A stretch of DNA of 16,900 nt from CAZIPZ01 sp964541075 (lineage in GTDB: Bacteria > Acidobacteriota > Terriglobia > 20CM-2-55-15): NCBI GenBank assembly GCA_964541075.1, contig CAZIPZ010000084.1, forward strand, positions 1-16,900, written 5' to 3'. The position numbers and the translations under genes are program-made. A model generated the notes under the pieces. It saw nothing but the letters and a program-made list of their open reading frames with translations. It searched no databases and had not been told where the DNA came from. Numbering within the stretch: the first letter of the stretch is position 1; each line of letters begins with the position of its first letter. Shown here piece by piece: positions 1 to 6,635 of this stretch.

Positions 1-34
1 ATTTTGGATTGAGTTTAATTGCTAAGTGCATATG

Positions 35-67
35 TTACGCGAGTTGCGTAAATATTGCGAATTTGCG
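35..67. promoter_or_regulatory. Candidate operator: inverted repeat plus TTGCG direct repeats
   Basis: TTACGC (35-40) and GCGTAA (46-51) form a perfect 6-bp inverted repeat with a 5-bp spacer. The motif TTGCG recurs in direct orientation at 44-48, 55-59 and 63-67, ending next to the predicted -35 box of the response-regulator gene. The arrangement is what a transcription-factor site, perhaps an autoregulatory one, would look like. No known regulator consensus is matched, so the assignment is inference. Confidence 0.35.
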
Positions 68-68
68 T

Positions 69-98
69 TTGACTTTTCTGGCTCGGCTGCAATATCGT
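69..98 (+). promoter_or_regulatory. Putative sigma-70-type promoter of the response-regulator operon
   Basis: TTGACT at 69-74 matches five of six positions of the -35 consensus. TATCGT at 93-98, with an 18-bp spacer, is a moderate -10 (four of six); AATATC two bases upstream is an alternative. Transcription would start near 105, leaving a leader of about 30 nt before the GTG start at 134. The flanking DNA is clearly more AT-rich than the coding sequence that follows. No transcript evidence is available. Confidence 0.4.
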
Positions 99-133
99 CG
101 GCCGTTACCTCTATATATGCGGGTAGTTAGCTC

Positions 134-784
134 GTGAGCCACAAGATTCGAATTCTTCTCTGCGATGACCACACGCTTTTTTGTGAGGGCATCAAAGCCA
201 TTCTTCGCAATGAACCTGCCTTAGAAATTATTGGTGAAACTCGCGACGGTCATCAAGCTGTTGAATTAGTGAAGGAATTAAAGCCCGATATGTGCCTGAT
301 GGATGTTTCAATGCCTGGCATGAATGGGTTTGATGCCACTCGCCGTGTGCGCGAGTTCGATCCTACGGTGAAGGTGCTTATCTTGACGATGCACGATGAA
401 GAGGAGTTGGTCGCGCGGTGCCTTGAAGCCGGCGCTTCTGGGTACATCATGAAGGATGCTCCGGCTTCTCAACTGTTGTATGCAATCGAGACAGTCTACA
501 AGGGTGAAAAGTATCTCAGCCCCGTAGTGCTTAAAAAGGTTGTTGCGGGTTACGTGAAGAATTCACAAAGGCCTCGGACCAGCTATGATCGACTGAGCGG
601 CCGCGAGAGGGAGGTGCTGAAACTGCTGGCTGAGGGCCTTTCAGTTAAGGAAATTGCGGCGCGCCTCAATCTGAGCGTCAAAACGGTCGATGTGCACAAA
701 TATAATTTGATGCGCAAAATCGATGTTCACGATCGCGCCGAACTCATCAAGTACGCCATCCAGAAGAAACTCATCGCTGTCTAA
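134..784 (+). CDS. NarL/LuxR-family response regulator (REC + HTH)
   Basis: A 216-residue protein of the size and two-domain layout usual for NarL/FixJ regulators. The receiver domain spans about residues 4-120, with the acidic pair D11/D12, phospho-acceptor D57 in the LMDVSMPG context, T85 and K107, so it should be phosphorylatable. The C-terminal GerE/LuxR helix-turn-helix spans about 150-210, starting LSGREREVLKLLAEG and continuing with the recognition helix around SVKTVDVHKYNLM. It would bind DNA after phosphorylation by a kinase. No kinase lies next to it; the only kinase-like gene is about 13 kb away and has its own regulator. The GTG start places REC strand 1 at the N-terminus. The ribosome site is weak (GGG at 121-123), and a six-codon ORF at 117-137 overlaps the start codon. 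It lies 21 bp upstream of the formyltransferase-deacetylase gene, so co-transcription is likely. Confidence 0.93.
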   Translation: MSHKIRILLCDDHTLFCEGIKAILRNEPALEIIGETRDGHQAVELVKELKPDMCLMDVSMPGMNGFDATRRVREFDPTVKVLILTMHDEEELVARCLEAGASGYIMKDAPASQLLYAIETVYKGEKYLSPVVLKKVVAGYVKNSQRPRTSYDRLSGREREVLKLLAEGLSVKEIAARLNLSVKTVDVHKYNLMRKIDVHDRAELIKYAIQKKLIAV

Positions 785-805
785 CGAGCTTAAAAGGAAG
801 GTTTC

Positions 806-2551
806 GTGCTCGCATCCACTAACGAGGTGCGAAGCATGTCTGAGAATCTCCCCTTCAATGTCGTGATCTTTTCTTCGGCAGCCGGGAGCGACATTGATCG
901 GTTGGCCCGAAGGATTCAAGCAGAAGTTCCCGGGGCGCGCGTTTGCGGCGTTCTTTATGAGCAGAGGCCGGGAAAGCCGCTGGCCAAGAGAGTCGCTACA
1001 TTCGCTCGAAATCTGCGAGACCTGGATTTCGTCAGGTATGCCGCCGGACGGATCGCAGTGGGAGTGCGCAGTCGATTAGCGGGCGTGGGCGCGCCCATCC
1101 TTGGGTTCATTCATGGAGGGTTCATCCACGGCGTTAGTGCTGCGGCGGGCGAGGCTAAAGATCTCGACGCCATTTGCCGCGATCTGGACTGCCGATTGTT
1201 CATCACCGCCGATTTTCATTCTTCCGAGGCGCTCGAGTTTATGCGAACTCTGGGCGCCGACCTTGGTCTCGTATATGGCACGCGTATTTTGAGGCCGTCC
1301 CTTTTCACCATTCCCCGTCACGGTTCCATCAATATCCATAAGCGGAAAGTTCCGGACTATCGCGGCGGAGGACCTGTGGGTTTGTGGGAGTTGATCGACG
1401 GGCAACCCGAAATTGGTGTAACCGTTCATGAAGTCACGGAAAAGCTGGATGCGGGGCAGGTTGTTAATGCGGCAACGATTCCGATTGAACCTTTCGATAC
1501 GCTATCCTCGCTTGCGTTGAAGGCGCACGTCGTGGGCAACGATCTGCTCGTCAAATCTGTGCGCGAGTACGCATCCGGTCATGTCGAGCGGACACCGCAA
1601 ATCGGTCAAGGAAAGATGTTCAAGAATCCGAGTCCCCAGAAGCTTGCCGCGTACGAAAGAAGATTGGCTGCAACTCGCGTCTCCTTTCAGCCAAGGCGCA
1701 GCCGTTCGGCATCCAACCTGACGGTGCGAAGTGCTGTCTGTGCGCCTCTTGCACTCTGTCGGAACTGGTCGCGGCGTCTGCAGGGGCGGTATCCGGTTTC
1801 GATCCTATTTCACCATGTCGTCACGGACCGGCCGCACGTCCTCGGCATTTCGACGGATCATTTCCTGAAACAGATCCGCTTCCTCCGAAAGCACTACAAG
1901 ATTGTTTCGCTCAGCGAAGCGGTCGAGATGCTGAGGGCGAACAACGTGAAACAGCCGAGCGTCGTCCTGACTCTGGACGACGGATATAGGGACAACTTTC
2001 TCTCTCTCCGCGCCGTCCGAGAGCAGACCGACGCGCCGATGACTCTCTTCGTCAGCACAAGCCATATCACCAGTCAATCCGGATTCAAGCATGATGTGAC
2101 TCAGGGGCGGACCGACTTCCTGCCCTTGACGTGGGATCAGATTGTCCAGTTGGAAAGAGAAGGATTCGAGATTGGAAGCCACACACGAACACACTTCGAC
2201 TGCGGCACGAACGACTTGAAAGCCCTGACAGACGAGATCGTAGGGTCTGGTCGTGAATTGGAGGAGCGCCTGGGAAAACCCGTGCGATATTTCTCGTTCC
2301 CGTTCGGCTTGCCCGAGAATATCTCGCGTGAGGCGATGCGCATTGCGGCCGCATCGTACGAATACGTTTTCTCGGCTTGTGGCGGCGACAACTCTGGAGC
2401 TGTCAACCAACGAATGAAACACCTGCGACGGTGGGCTCACCTAAACGACATCTGGGAACTCGAACTCACTCTCCAGGGTTTTTTGGACTTCGAACGCAAA
2501 CATCCGGAGGGTGATTTGGAGGAACTTGTAGTTGTGGAAAGTGCAGCTTGA
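806..2551 (+). CDS. Bifunctional formyltransferase - NodB-type polysaccharide deacetylase fusion
   Basis: A 581-residue two-enzyme fusion in one uninterrupted frame. Residues about 15-260 resemble the Fmt/GART-type formyltransferase fold: N176 and H178 (in INIHKRKVPDYRG) and D215 (in LDAGQVV) match the Asn-His-Asp catalytic set of enzymes that use N10-formyl-tetrahydrofolate. Residues about 335-560 form a NodB-homology carbohydrate esterase 4 domain: TLDDGY (389-394), the metal ligands H459 and H463 in GSHTRTH, and a later SFPFG. A basic, low-complexity linker of about 60 residues (near 275-330) joins them. No signal peptide is visible, so it is probably cytosolic. Likely role, by inference: N-deacetylation and N-formylation of an amino sugar in glycan synthesis. 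The GTG at 806 has a strong AAGGAAGG site at 794-801; an in-frame ATG at 836 with GAGGTG upstream is an alternative start. A tandem GFIHG pentapeptide occurs at residues 100-109. Confidence 0.88.
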   Translation: MLASTNEVRSMSENLPFNVVIFSSAAGSDIDRLARRIQAEVPGARVCGVLYEQRPGKPLAKRVATFARNLRDLDFVRYAAGRIAVGVRSRLAGVGAPILGFIHGGFIHGVSAAAGEAKDLDAICRDLDCRLFITADFHSSEALEFMRTLGADLGLVYGTRILRPSLFTIPRHGSINIHKRKVPDYRGGGPVGLWELIDGQPEIGVTVHEVTEKLDAGQVVNAATIPIEPFDTLSSLALKAHVVGNDLLVKSVREYASGHVERTPQIGQGKMFKNPSPQKLAAYERRLAATRVSFQPRRSRSASNLTVRSAVCAPLALCRNWSRRLQGRYPVSILFHHVVTDRPHVLGISTDHFLKQIRFLRKHYKIVSLSEAVEMLRANNVKQPSVVLTLDDGYRDNFLSLRAVREQTDAPMTLFVSTSHITSQSGFKHDVTQGRTDFLPLTWDQIVQLEREGFEIGSHTRTHFDCGTNDLKALTDEIVGSGRELEERLGKPVRYFSFPFGLPENISREAMRIAAASYEYVFSACGGDNSGAVNQRMKHLRRWAHLNDIWELELTLQGFLDFERKHPEGDLEELVVVESAA

Positions 2552-2583
2552 CAGGAAATCGGGCGCTGTCCGTTTTTCTGTCA
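2549..2583. terminator. Weak hairpin spanning the convergent stop codons
   Basis: GACAG (2550-2554) can pair with CTGTC (2566-2570), followed by TTTTT at 2573-2577. A wider inverted repeat TGACAG (2549-2554) / CTGTCA (2578-2583) contains the TGA stop codons of both converging genes. A short, weak, possibly bidirectional terminator is plausible, but the stems are only 5-6 bp. Confidence 0.25.
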
Positions 2584-3321
2584 GGAACCGGTAAGCATCC
2601 AGCGGCGGAACCGAAGCCACGACTCTCCGCCCGCCCGTTTCAGCACCTTCTTCGTATTCCAGTATGCTGCTTGTTTGAGATGAGCCAGGACTGCGCCCTT
2701 TGCCAGCGCCGCCGCGGTGCGGGCGGACACGCCTCGCTTGATACAGAACCTGCCTACAATAACTGAGCCATCCACCATGCGCGCCTTCAGAGTCGGTTCG
2801 GAAGTAAACAGTGTCCGGATGCCCGCCATTGCGGCGGTTCTGGCGACATCCCGCGAATAGTATCCTCCAGGCACCGATGCGATTTGAACGTGTTCGCCGA
2901 GAATATCGGACAGAACGAAGATGCTCCTTCGCCATTCGTCCAGCATGGTCGTCCACGAACAGTGTGATATTCGTGGAGGATGGGAACAGGAATGGCTTCC
3001 GATCAAGTGTCCGCGCTTTCGGAGTTCGCGAATCTGGGGCGGACTCAGGAAACCGGGTTGGCCCACAAAGTCGGTTGACACGAAGAAAATGCCATCCATC
3101 CCAAAACCTTCCAGAATGCCTGCGATAGATTCGTAAGCTGAAACGCCGCCGTCATCGACTGTGATCAGGGTGCGAGGCTTAGCGGCGGCGATAGCGGCGA
3201 TGTGCTTGCGAAATTCTTCAACATCCAGTTTATAAATGTTGGCGTCGCCACCCCGAAAGCCGCTCGAGTCATAATCCGCACCTTTAATGACATCGTGGTA
3301 CAGAAGCGATACGGAATTCAC
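2581..3321 (-). CDS. NodB-type polysaccharide deacetylase
   Basis: A 246-residue carbohydrate esterase 4 family protein. The N-terminal SLLYHDV is typical of exopolysaccharide-locus deacetylases. Motif 1 is TVDDGG, with D56 as presumed catalytic base and D57 as metal ligand. Motif 2 is GSHSCSH, with metal ligands H110 and H114. A VPGGYYSRD segment near residue 160 corresponds to motif 3. The expected reaction is metal-dependent N-deacetylation of GlcNAc-type residues in a glycan or its lipid-linked precursor. No signal peptide is visible. Its ATG overlaps the TGA of the upstream glycosyltransferase gene by 4 bp, so translation is probably coupled, and it is the last gene of the four-gene operon. 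It is clearly divergent from the deacetylase half of the fusion protein whose gene ends 29 bp away on the other strand, so the locus encodes two different deacetylases. Confidence 0.88.
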   Translation of the reverse strand: MNSVSLLYHDVIKGADYDSSGFRGGDANIYKLDVEEFRKHIAAIAAAKPRTLITVDDGGVSAYESIAGILEGFGMDGIFFVSTDFVGQPGFLSPPQIRELRKRGHLIGSHSCSHPPRISHCSWTTMLDEWRRSIFVLSDILGEHVQIASVPGGYYSRDVARTAAMAGIRTLFTSEPTLKARMVDGSVIVGRFCIKRGVSARTAAALAKGAVLAHLKQAAYWNTKKVLKRAGGESWLRFRRWMLTGS

Positions 3322-4475
3322 GCAGCCGCCTTTTGCACGCTCATGAATATGCGGCTGAGCTGTTCCACTTTGTCATCCCAAGATTCCTGATCCATTTGTT
3401 GGGAGATCCGCAGTTGCGGGCCCGCATTTTCCGAATCCACGATCGCCTGAATGTGAGATAAAAAGTCGCTCCTATCCTTTCCGATCCTCAGAAGATGCTT
3501 CAGTTTTTCAGCCTCTGGAATAGCGCACGATACGACTGGTAGACCAGCGGCAAGATACTCTCTGAGCTTGAGCGGATTGGCCGCGAGTGTGAGCTCGTTG
3601 ACCGCAAATGGAAGAATGGCGGCGTCGAAGCCTTTCGCATAAGAGGGCAGGTCCTGATATGGTCTTGGGCCGAGGACGTGAATATTTGCCGCCCCCTCCA
3701 GGGGCTTCAAGCTTGTCACGGATTTTCCTATGAGTACGAAGTTCCAGTTCGGCCTTGCGTCGGCAAGGAAGCGAATGAGCGGCAGGTCCACCCAATCTGC
3801 GATCAGACCGAAGAATCCGATGATCGGCCTTTTCAGGCGTCGGATTTCGTCAGGTACATTTGTCTCCGTTTTGCACGCATTCCGAAAATGAGAAACGTCC
3901 ACTCCATGTGTAACGAGGAAAGTGCGCTCATTGTAGCGGCGCTTGTTTTCGTACAACCGATCCGAGGAGACGATGACGCAGTCGGACTTCTTCATAAGGC
4001 GTCGCTCCATGGCCAGGAGAGCGGCCTTGTCTGTTCCGGAAAACTCTGAAAATTCATCAACGCAGTGGTAGACCACCGCTTTTTCGTTCAGCGCGCCGGC
4101 CACGTCCGCGGATGCCGGTTCGAACGTCCAGGTGATCGGTTCACGGAATCCGAGCTTGCGGCACGCTCGCCGGAGGCTCCATTTCAAAAGCCTGCGATTC
4201 ACCCAGCAGGCCACGGAGTTTCCATGAAGGGGGATTGCTAATGGAGACAGCACGTGGATCCGCTCCTCGACGCGCTTCTGGCCGCGCGAAAAATCGGATA
4301 GTTTCTTCACTATTCTTCTTAAATCGTGAACGGTCGCTTGCGGTTTTCGATTTCCGATCGAGTTGATCCATAGGATGCGGTTTCGCTTCGCAAGGCGCAG
4401 CATAATGTGCTTTTTGCTGAGTGGGTCGCTGTGCCAGTCATTGCTGAAGCATATGATGTCGCGATTCTCAATCAT
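3318..4475 (-). CDS. GT-B fold glycosyltransferase (GT4-like, TuaH/exopolysaccharide type)
   Basis: A 385-residue glycosyltransferase. The N-terminal half starts with ENRDIICFSNDWHSDPLSKKH, a pattern seen in exopolysaccharide glycosyltransferases that keep the target near the N-terminus. VVYHCVDEFSEFSG (134-147) and THGVDVSHF (189-197) are typical of this family. The C-terminal Rossmann half begins at GFFGLIADWVD (220-230) and carries the nucleotide-sugar-binding segment NPLKLREYLAAGLPVV (300-315). It would transfer a sugar from an NDP-sugar to a lipid-linked acceptor at the cytoplasmic membrane; donor and acceptor cannot be told from sequence. No transmembrane helix is evident. It overlaps the upstream PHP gene by 8 bp and the downstream deacetylase gene by 4 bp, so it sits inside a tightly packed operon. 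Confidence 0.87.
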   Translation of the reverse strand: MIENRDIICFSNDWHSDPLSKKHIMLRLAKRNRILWINSIGNRKPQATVHDLRRIVKKLSDFSRGQKRVEERIHVLSPLAIPLHGNSVACWVNRRLLKWSLRRACRKLGFREPITWTFEPASADVAGALNEKAVVYHCVDEFSEFSGTDKAALLAMERRLMKKSDCVIVSSDRLYENKRRYNERTFLVTHGVDVSHFRNACKTETNVPDEIRRLKRPIIGFFGLIADWVDLPLIRFLADARPNWNFVLIGKSVTSLKPLEGAANIHVLGPRPYQDLPSYAKGFDAAILPFAVNELTLAANPLKLREYLAAGLPVVSCAIPEAEKLKHLLRIGKDRSDFLSHIQAIVDSENAGPQLRISQQMDQESWDDKVEQLSRIFMSVQKAAA

Positions 4476-5199
4476 TGCGTTTTCCTCGTTTAATCCATCG
4501 CCGCGTCTGGATCGCCACCCTGACGGCCTTTCTGCGGGAAATATGAAAGGCGTTCAGCAGCCCCCTGGCGGGGTCAGAGAGGTCACGATCGAATGATAGA
4601 AGGCCATTCGTCATGCAATACTCGCCTTGTCGCAAGCAAGCAAGGATAGACGCCGTGTTTAATTGCGCTGCCGGGATCTCGATTCCAACTGGCGAGGCGT
4701 GCCGAACACCGTGCAAATCTTGGCTGCATAGAGGAAATCGCCGAGACCCCAGAAGCGTATAGGCCTTCGGGTGAGGGCCGAGGTTGCCGTCATACGCGAA
4801 TTTGGAGTTCCAGACCTCGACGGCGTCGCATGCGTCAAGGATGTCTTCAGGAATGACGTGATTGTATCGGCTCGGATGAGCGATCGCTACGATGCCGCCC
4901 GCGCGGCGCACATCATCGGCCCACTGCTGAATTCCCGGAGCGTTGCACCATTGTTTTACGCCAAGAGCCAGCACGTGAAAACCCCGAAAGCTGCGCTCGT
5001 ATCCGGGCGCCATCAGGCAGTTTCCGATTCCTTCACACTCCTGGACGAGCTTGTGAAAACTTTCCTGCTTGAGGCTTTCGAAGTGATCGGAGACTAGGAC
5101 GGAGTCAAAACCGCGCGCGCGCGCAAGGTCCGCAAGCTGTTGCGGGCGAAGTTCCCCATCACCGGAGAACGTCGTGTGAGCATGAACCATTATTTTCAT
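4468..5199 (-). CDS. PHP-domain metal-dependent hydrolase
   Basis: A 243-residue protein with the ordered PHP motifs: HAHTTFSGDG at 6-15 (H6, H8), SDH at 37-39, a central Glu around E68, AHPSR at 107-111 and SQDLH at 159-163. These supply the trinuclear metal site shared by histidinol-phosphatase-like phosphoesterases and the PHP domains of DNA polymerases. It is about the length of a stand-alone PHP phosphoesterase. In this operon the likely substrate is a phosphorylated sugar or glycan intermediate, or a phosphoprotein as for the CpsB/YwqE-type PHP tyrosine phosphatases of capsule loci; neither is proven. No tyrosine kinase is visible in the window. Its start codon overlaps the ATP-grasp stop by 4 bp, and its end overlaps the glycosyltransferase start by 8 bp. 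Confidence 0.85.
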   Translation of the reverse strand: MKIMVHAHTTFSGDGELRPQQLADLARARGFDSVLVSDHFESLKQESFHKLVQECEGIGNCLMAPGYERSFRGFHVLALGVKQWCNAPGIQQWADDVRRAGGIVAIAHPSRYNHVIPEDILDACDAVEVWNSKFAYDGNLGPHPKAYTLLGSRRFPLCSQDLHGVRHASPVGIEIPAAQLNTASILACLRQGEYCMTNGLLSFDRDLSDPARGLLNAFHISRRKAVRVAIQTRRWIKRGKRND

Positions 5200-6383
5200 T
5201 TGAAGAAATGTCGAAACATGGATATCGGTTCAACGAATGAAGGCCGCCAATCGTTCCATCGCAAGACCTCGTTCTGCGTGCCAGAGGGTTGCGGGCCCAG
5301 AAAATCGATCAGTGTTTTCAGTCTTGTTGGAAAAGCGCCCACGTAGCCGGCGGGCCTTCCCTTGAGCACGCGCAGTGTGCGAATCAAGTCGCCGATCCAC
5401 CAACGAACGATTACGCCTTGACGGTATGCCGGCTTTTGCGTCTCCCGCCCAAGGATTGAATCGACGAGAAGCTTTGGGAAGTTCACTCCAGCATCGATTG
5501 CGAGCTGAAGCGATCCCCAGAATCTGCCGTTGATTTCCATCAGATATGGCAGACCTGTCTGATCATCGATTCGGAACTCCACCATTGCGACGCCGCGGCA
5601 TCCGATTCGCTTCAATATCCTGACGCTGAATTCGCGCAACAGATCATTCAATAGCGCCGACTGTCGAAGCACAGAACCAGAGCCTGTCGGCCTGTAATCC
5701 CGTAGGCGCACATGAGCGAATTCCGCGCCGACATTTTCATTTCCATTCATGAGCAGGCAGACGCCAAAACCCTTGCCGGGAATGAAGCGCTGGAGTAAAG
5801 GCGGTGGAAGCCTCTTGTCCATCGAGTTCAGTACGTCGAGTAATTGCTCGTCGGAATTCGCATAACCCACCCCGTCGCTGGATATGAAGTCGCATCCGTT
5901 CCAATATCGACTGAACCGAGGTTTAATGACTACCGGATAGCCCAAGTCTCGAGCTGCGCGGATGGCTTCATCGGCATTTCCGAGAACGTGAGTAGGGGGG
6001 ACGGGTATTCCAATCTCCCGAGCGGCATGGATCGTTTGAGCCTTGTCCATTGCGGCCGATAGAGCATTGATGGGGAGGCAAGCCAATTTGACGCCATTAC
6101 GCGAAAAGTCCTCCGCCCGCCTTGCCAATAGGAATGAACTGCCCTCTTCTGGAGGGATCACGACACTGATTCCGAATTCTTTGCACGCCGTCAGGACCCA
6201 ATCCGCAAATGCCGGCGGCTTCACTGAGGGGTATTTAAGGTGCTTGTACGAATACCGCGACCAACTGGCAGGAGTTAGGCGACAGTCTGCGGCTGTCCAT
6301 ACCTGGTAATCGCCTCCAAGCGCGCGCACAATCGCCAGAGCCTTGATGGTGTCTGCATCAGTTACTAATACGCGAGTCCGCAT
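5196..6383 (-). CDS. ATP-grasp domain ligase (CarB/PylC-like)
   Basis: A 395-residue protein with an N-terminal Rossmann-like pre-ATP-grasp region (MRTRVLVTDAD, residues 1-11) and an ATP-grasp fold from about 115 to 310. K154 in YPVVIKPR is the expected ATP-contacting lysine. E269 (MVEFR) and E283/N285 (LMEINGRFWG) are the Mg-ATP ligands. The family joins a carboxylate to an amine or other nucleophile through an acyl-phosphate. In polysaccharide loci such proteins are often annotated only as carboxylate-amine ligases, so aminoacyl decoration of an amino sugar is plausible but unproven. The C-terminal 75 residues are basic and aromatic and lack an obvious domain. It is the first gene of the operon. 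No Shine-Dalgarno precedes its ATG, and a short upstream ORF with a good ribosome site overlaps the start, which suggests coupled translation. Confidence 0.85.
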   Translation of the reverse strand: MRTRVLVTDADTIKALAIVRALGGDYQVWTAADCRLTPASWSRYSYKHLKYPSVKPPAFADWVLTACKEFGISVVIPPEEGSSFLLARRAEDFSRNGVKLACLPINALSAAMDKAQTIHAAREIGIPVPPTHVLGNADEAIRAARDLGYPVVIKPRFSRYWNGCDFISSDGVGYANSDEQLLDVLNSMDKRLPPPLLQRFIPGKGFGVCLLMNGNENVGAEFAHVRLRDYRPTGSGSVLRQSALLNDLLREFSVRILKRIGCRGVAMVEFRIDDQTGLPYLMEINGRFWGSLQLAIDAGVNFPKLLVDSILGRETQKPAYRQGVIVRWWIGDLIRTLRVLKGRPAGYVGAFPTRLKTLIDFLGPQPSGTQNEVLRWNDWRPSFVEPISMFRHFFK

Positions 6384-6423
6384 GATGAATTCGCGTAAGA
6401 ACGTGCAACGGAAGTTCCATCAT
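6358..6423 (-). CDS. Short upstream ORF (21 codons) overlapping the ATP-grasp start
   Basis: The - strand reads GAGGGG (complement of 6429-6434), five bases, then ATGATG at 6423-6418 and 21 codons to TGA at 6360-6358. The peptide begins MMELPLHVLT and ends ADSRISN. It runs in a different frame through the ATG (6383) of the ATP-grasp gene and stops 23 bp inside it. The ribosome site is much better than anything in front of the ATP-grasp ATG, so ribosomes may load here and reinitiate. It may instead be a chance ORF. The frame of the ATP-grasp gene itself has a TGA stop just upstream, so a simple N-terminal extension is excluded. Confidence 0.4.
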   Translation of the reverse strand: MMELPLHVLTRIHHADSRISN

Positions 6424-6460
6424 TCTTTCCCCTCTGGATTGCAGACGATGTGCTGTCGGG

Positions 6461-6491
6461 ATTAGATCGAACGGACCCAAACGGAGTTCAA
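6461..6491 (-). promoter_or_regulatory. Possible promoter of the ATP-grasp operon
   Basis: On the - strand, TTGAAC (complement of 6486-6491) lies 19 bp upstream of TCTAAT (complement of 6461-6466). Both hexamers are moderate, and the spacer is longer than the ideal 17 bp. The site is about 38 bp upstream of the short ORF and 78 bp upstream of the ATP-grasp start. The rest of 6384-6593 shows no other recognisable signal. Confidence 0.22.
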
Positions 6492-6593
6492 GGTGGCGCC
6501 TCCGTTCCATTGTCGAGATCAACATTCCGACGAAAGCAAGATGCTGGCCGGTGGGGAGCTAGGATTGGATCTTGGAAAGAGCGGGTCTTAGCC

Positions 6594-6624
6594 GAGAAGG
6601 TCAACGTGAAACGCTGACCTTCTC
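6594..6624 (-). terminator. Strong hairpin after the 1279-residue surface-protein gene
   Basis: GAGAAGGTCA (6594-6603) pairs perfectly with TGACCTTCTC (6615-6624). The inner CGT/ACG can extend the stem after one mismatch, leaving a GAA loop. It lies 11 bp past the TAG stop of the large gene on the - strand, the right place for a transcription terminator or a 3'-end stabilising stem. There is no long T-run after it on the - strand (the sequence continues GGCTAAGACC), so intrinsic termination is not certain. Confidence 0.5.
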
Positions 6625-6635
6625 AGCCTGGGACG

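Noticed and set aside
1805..2440. A 211-residue - strand open frame inside the fusion gene
   Set aside because: It lies fully opposite the NodB domain, which has clear motifs in the + frame. The - frame product shows no recognisable domain.
2441..2956. A 171-residue - strand open frame across the convergent ends
   Set aside because: It overlaps the deacetylase gene in another frame on the same strand and has no domain signature.
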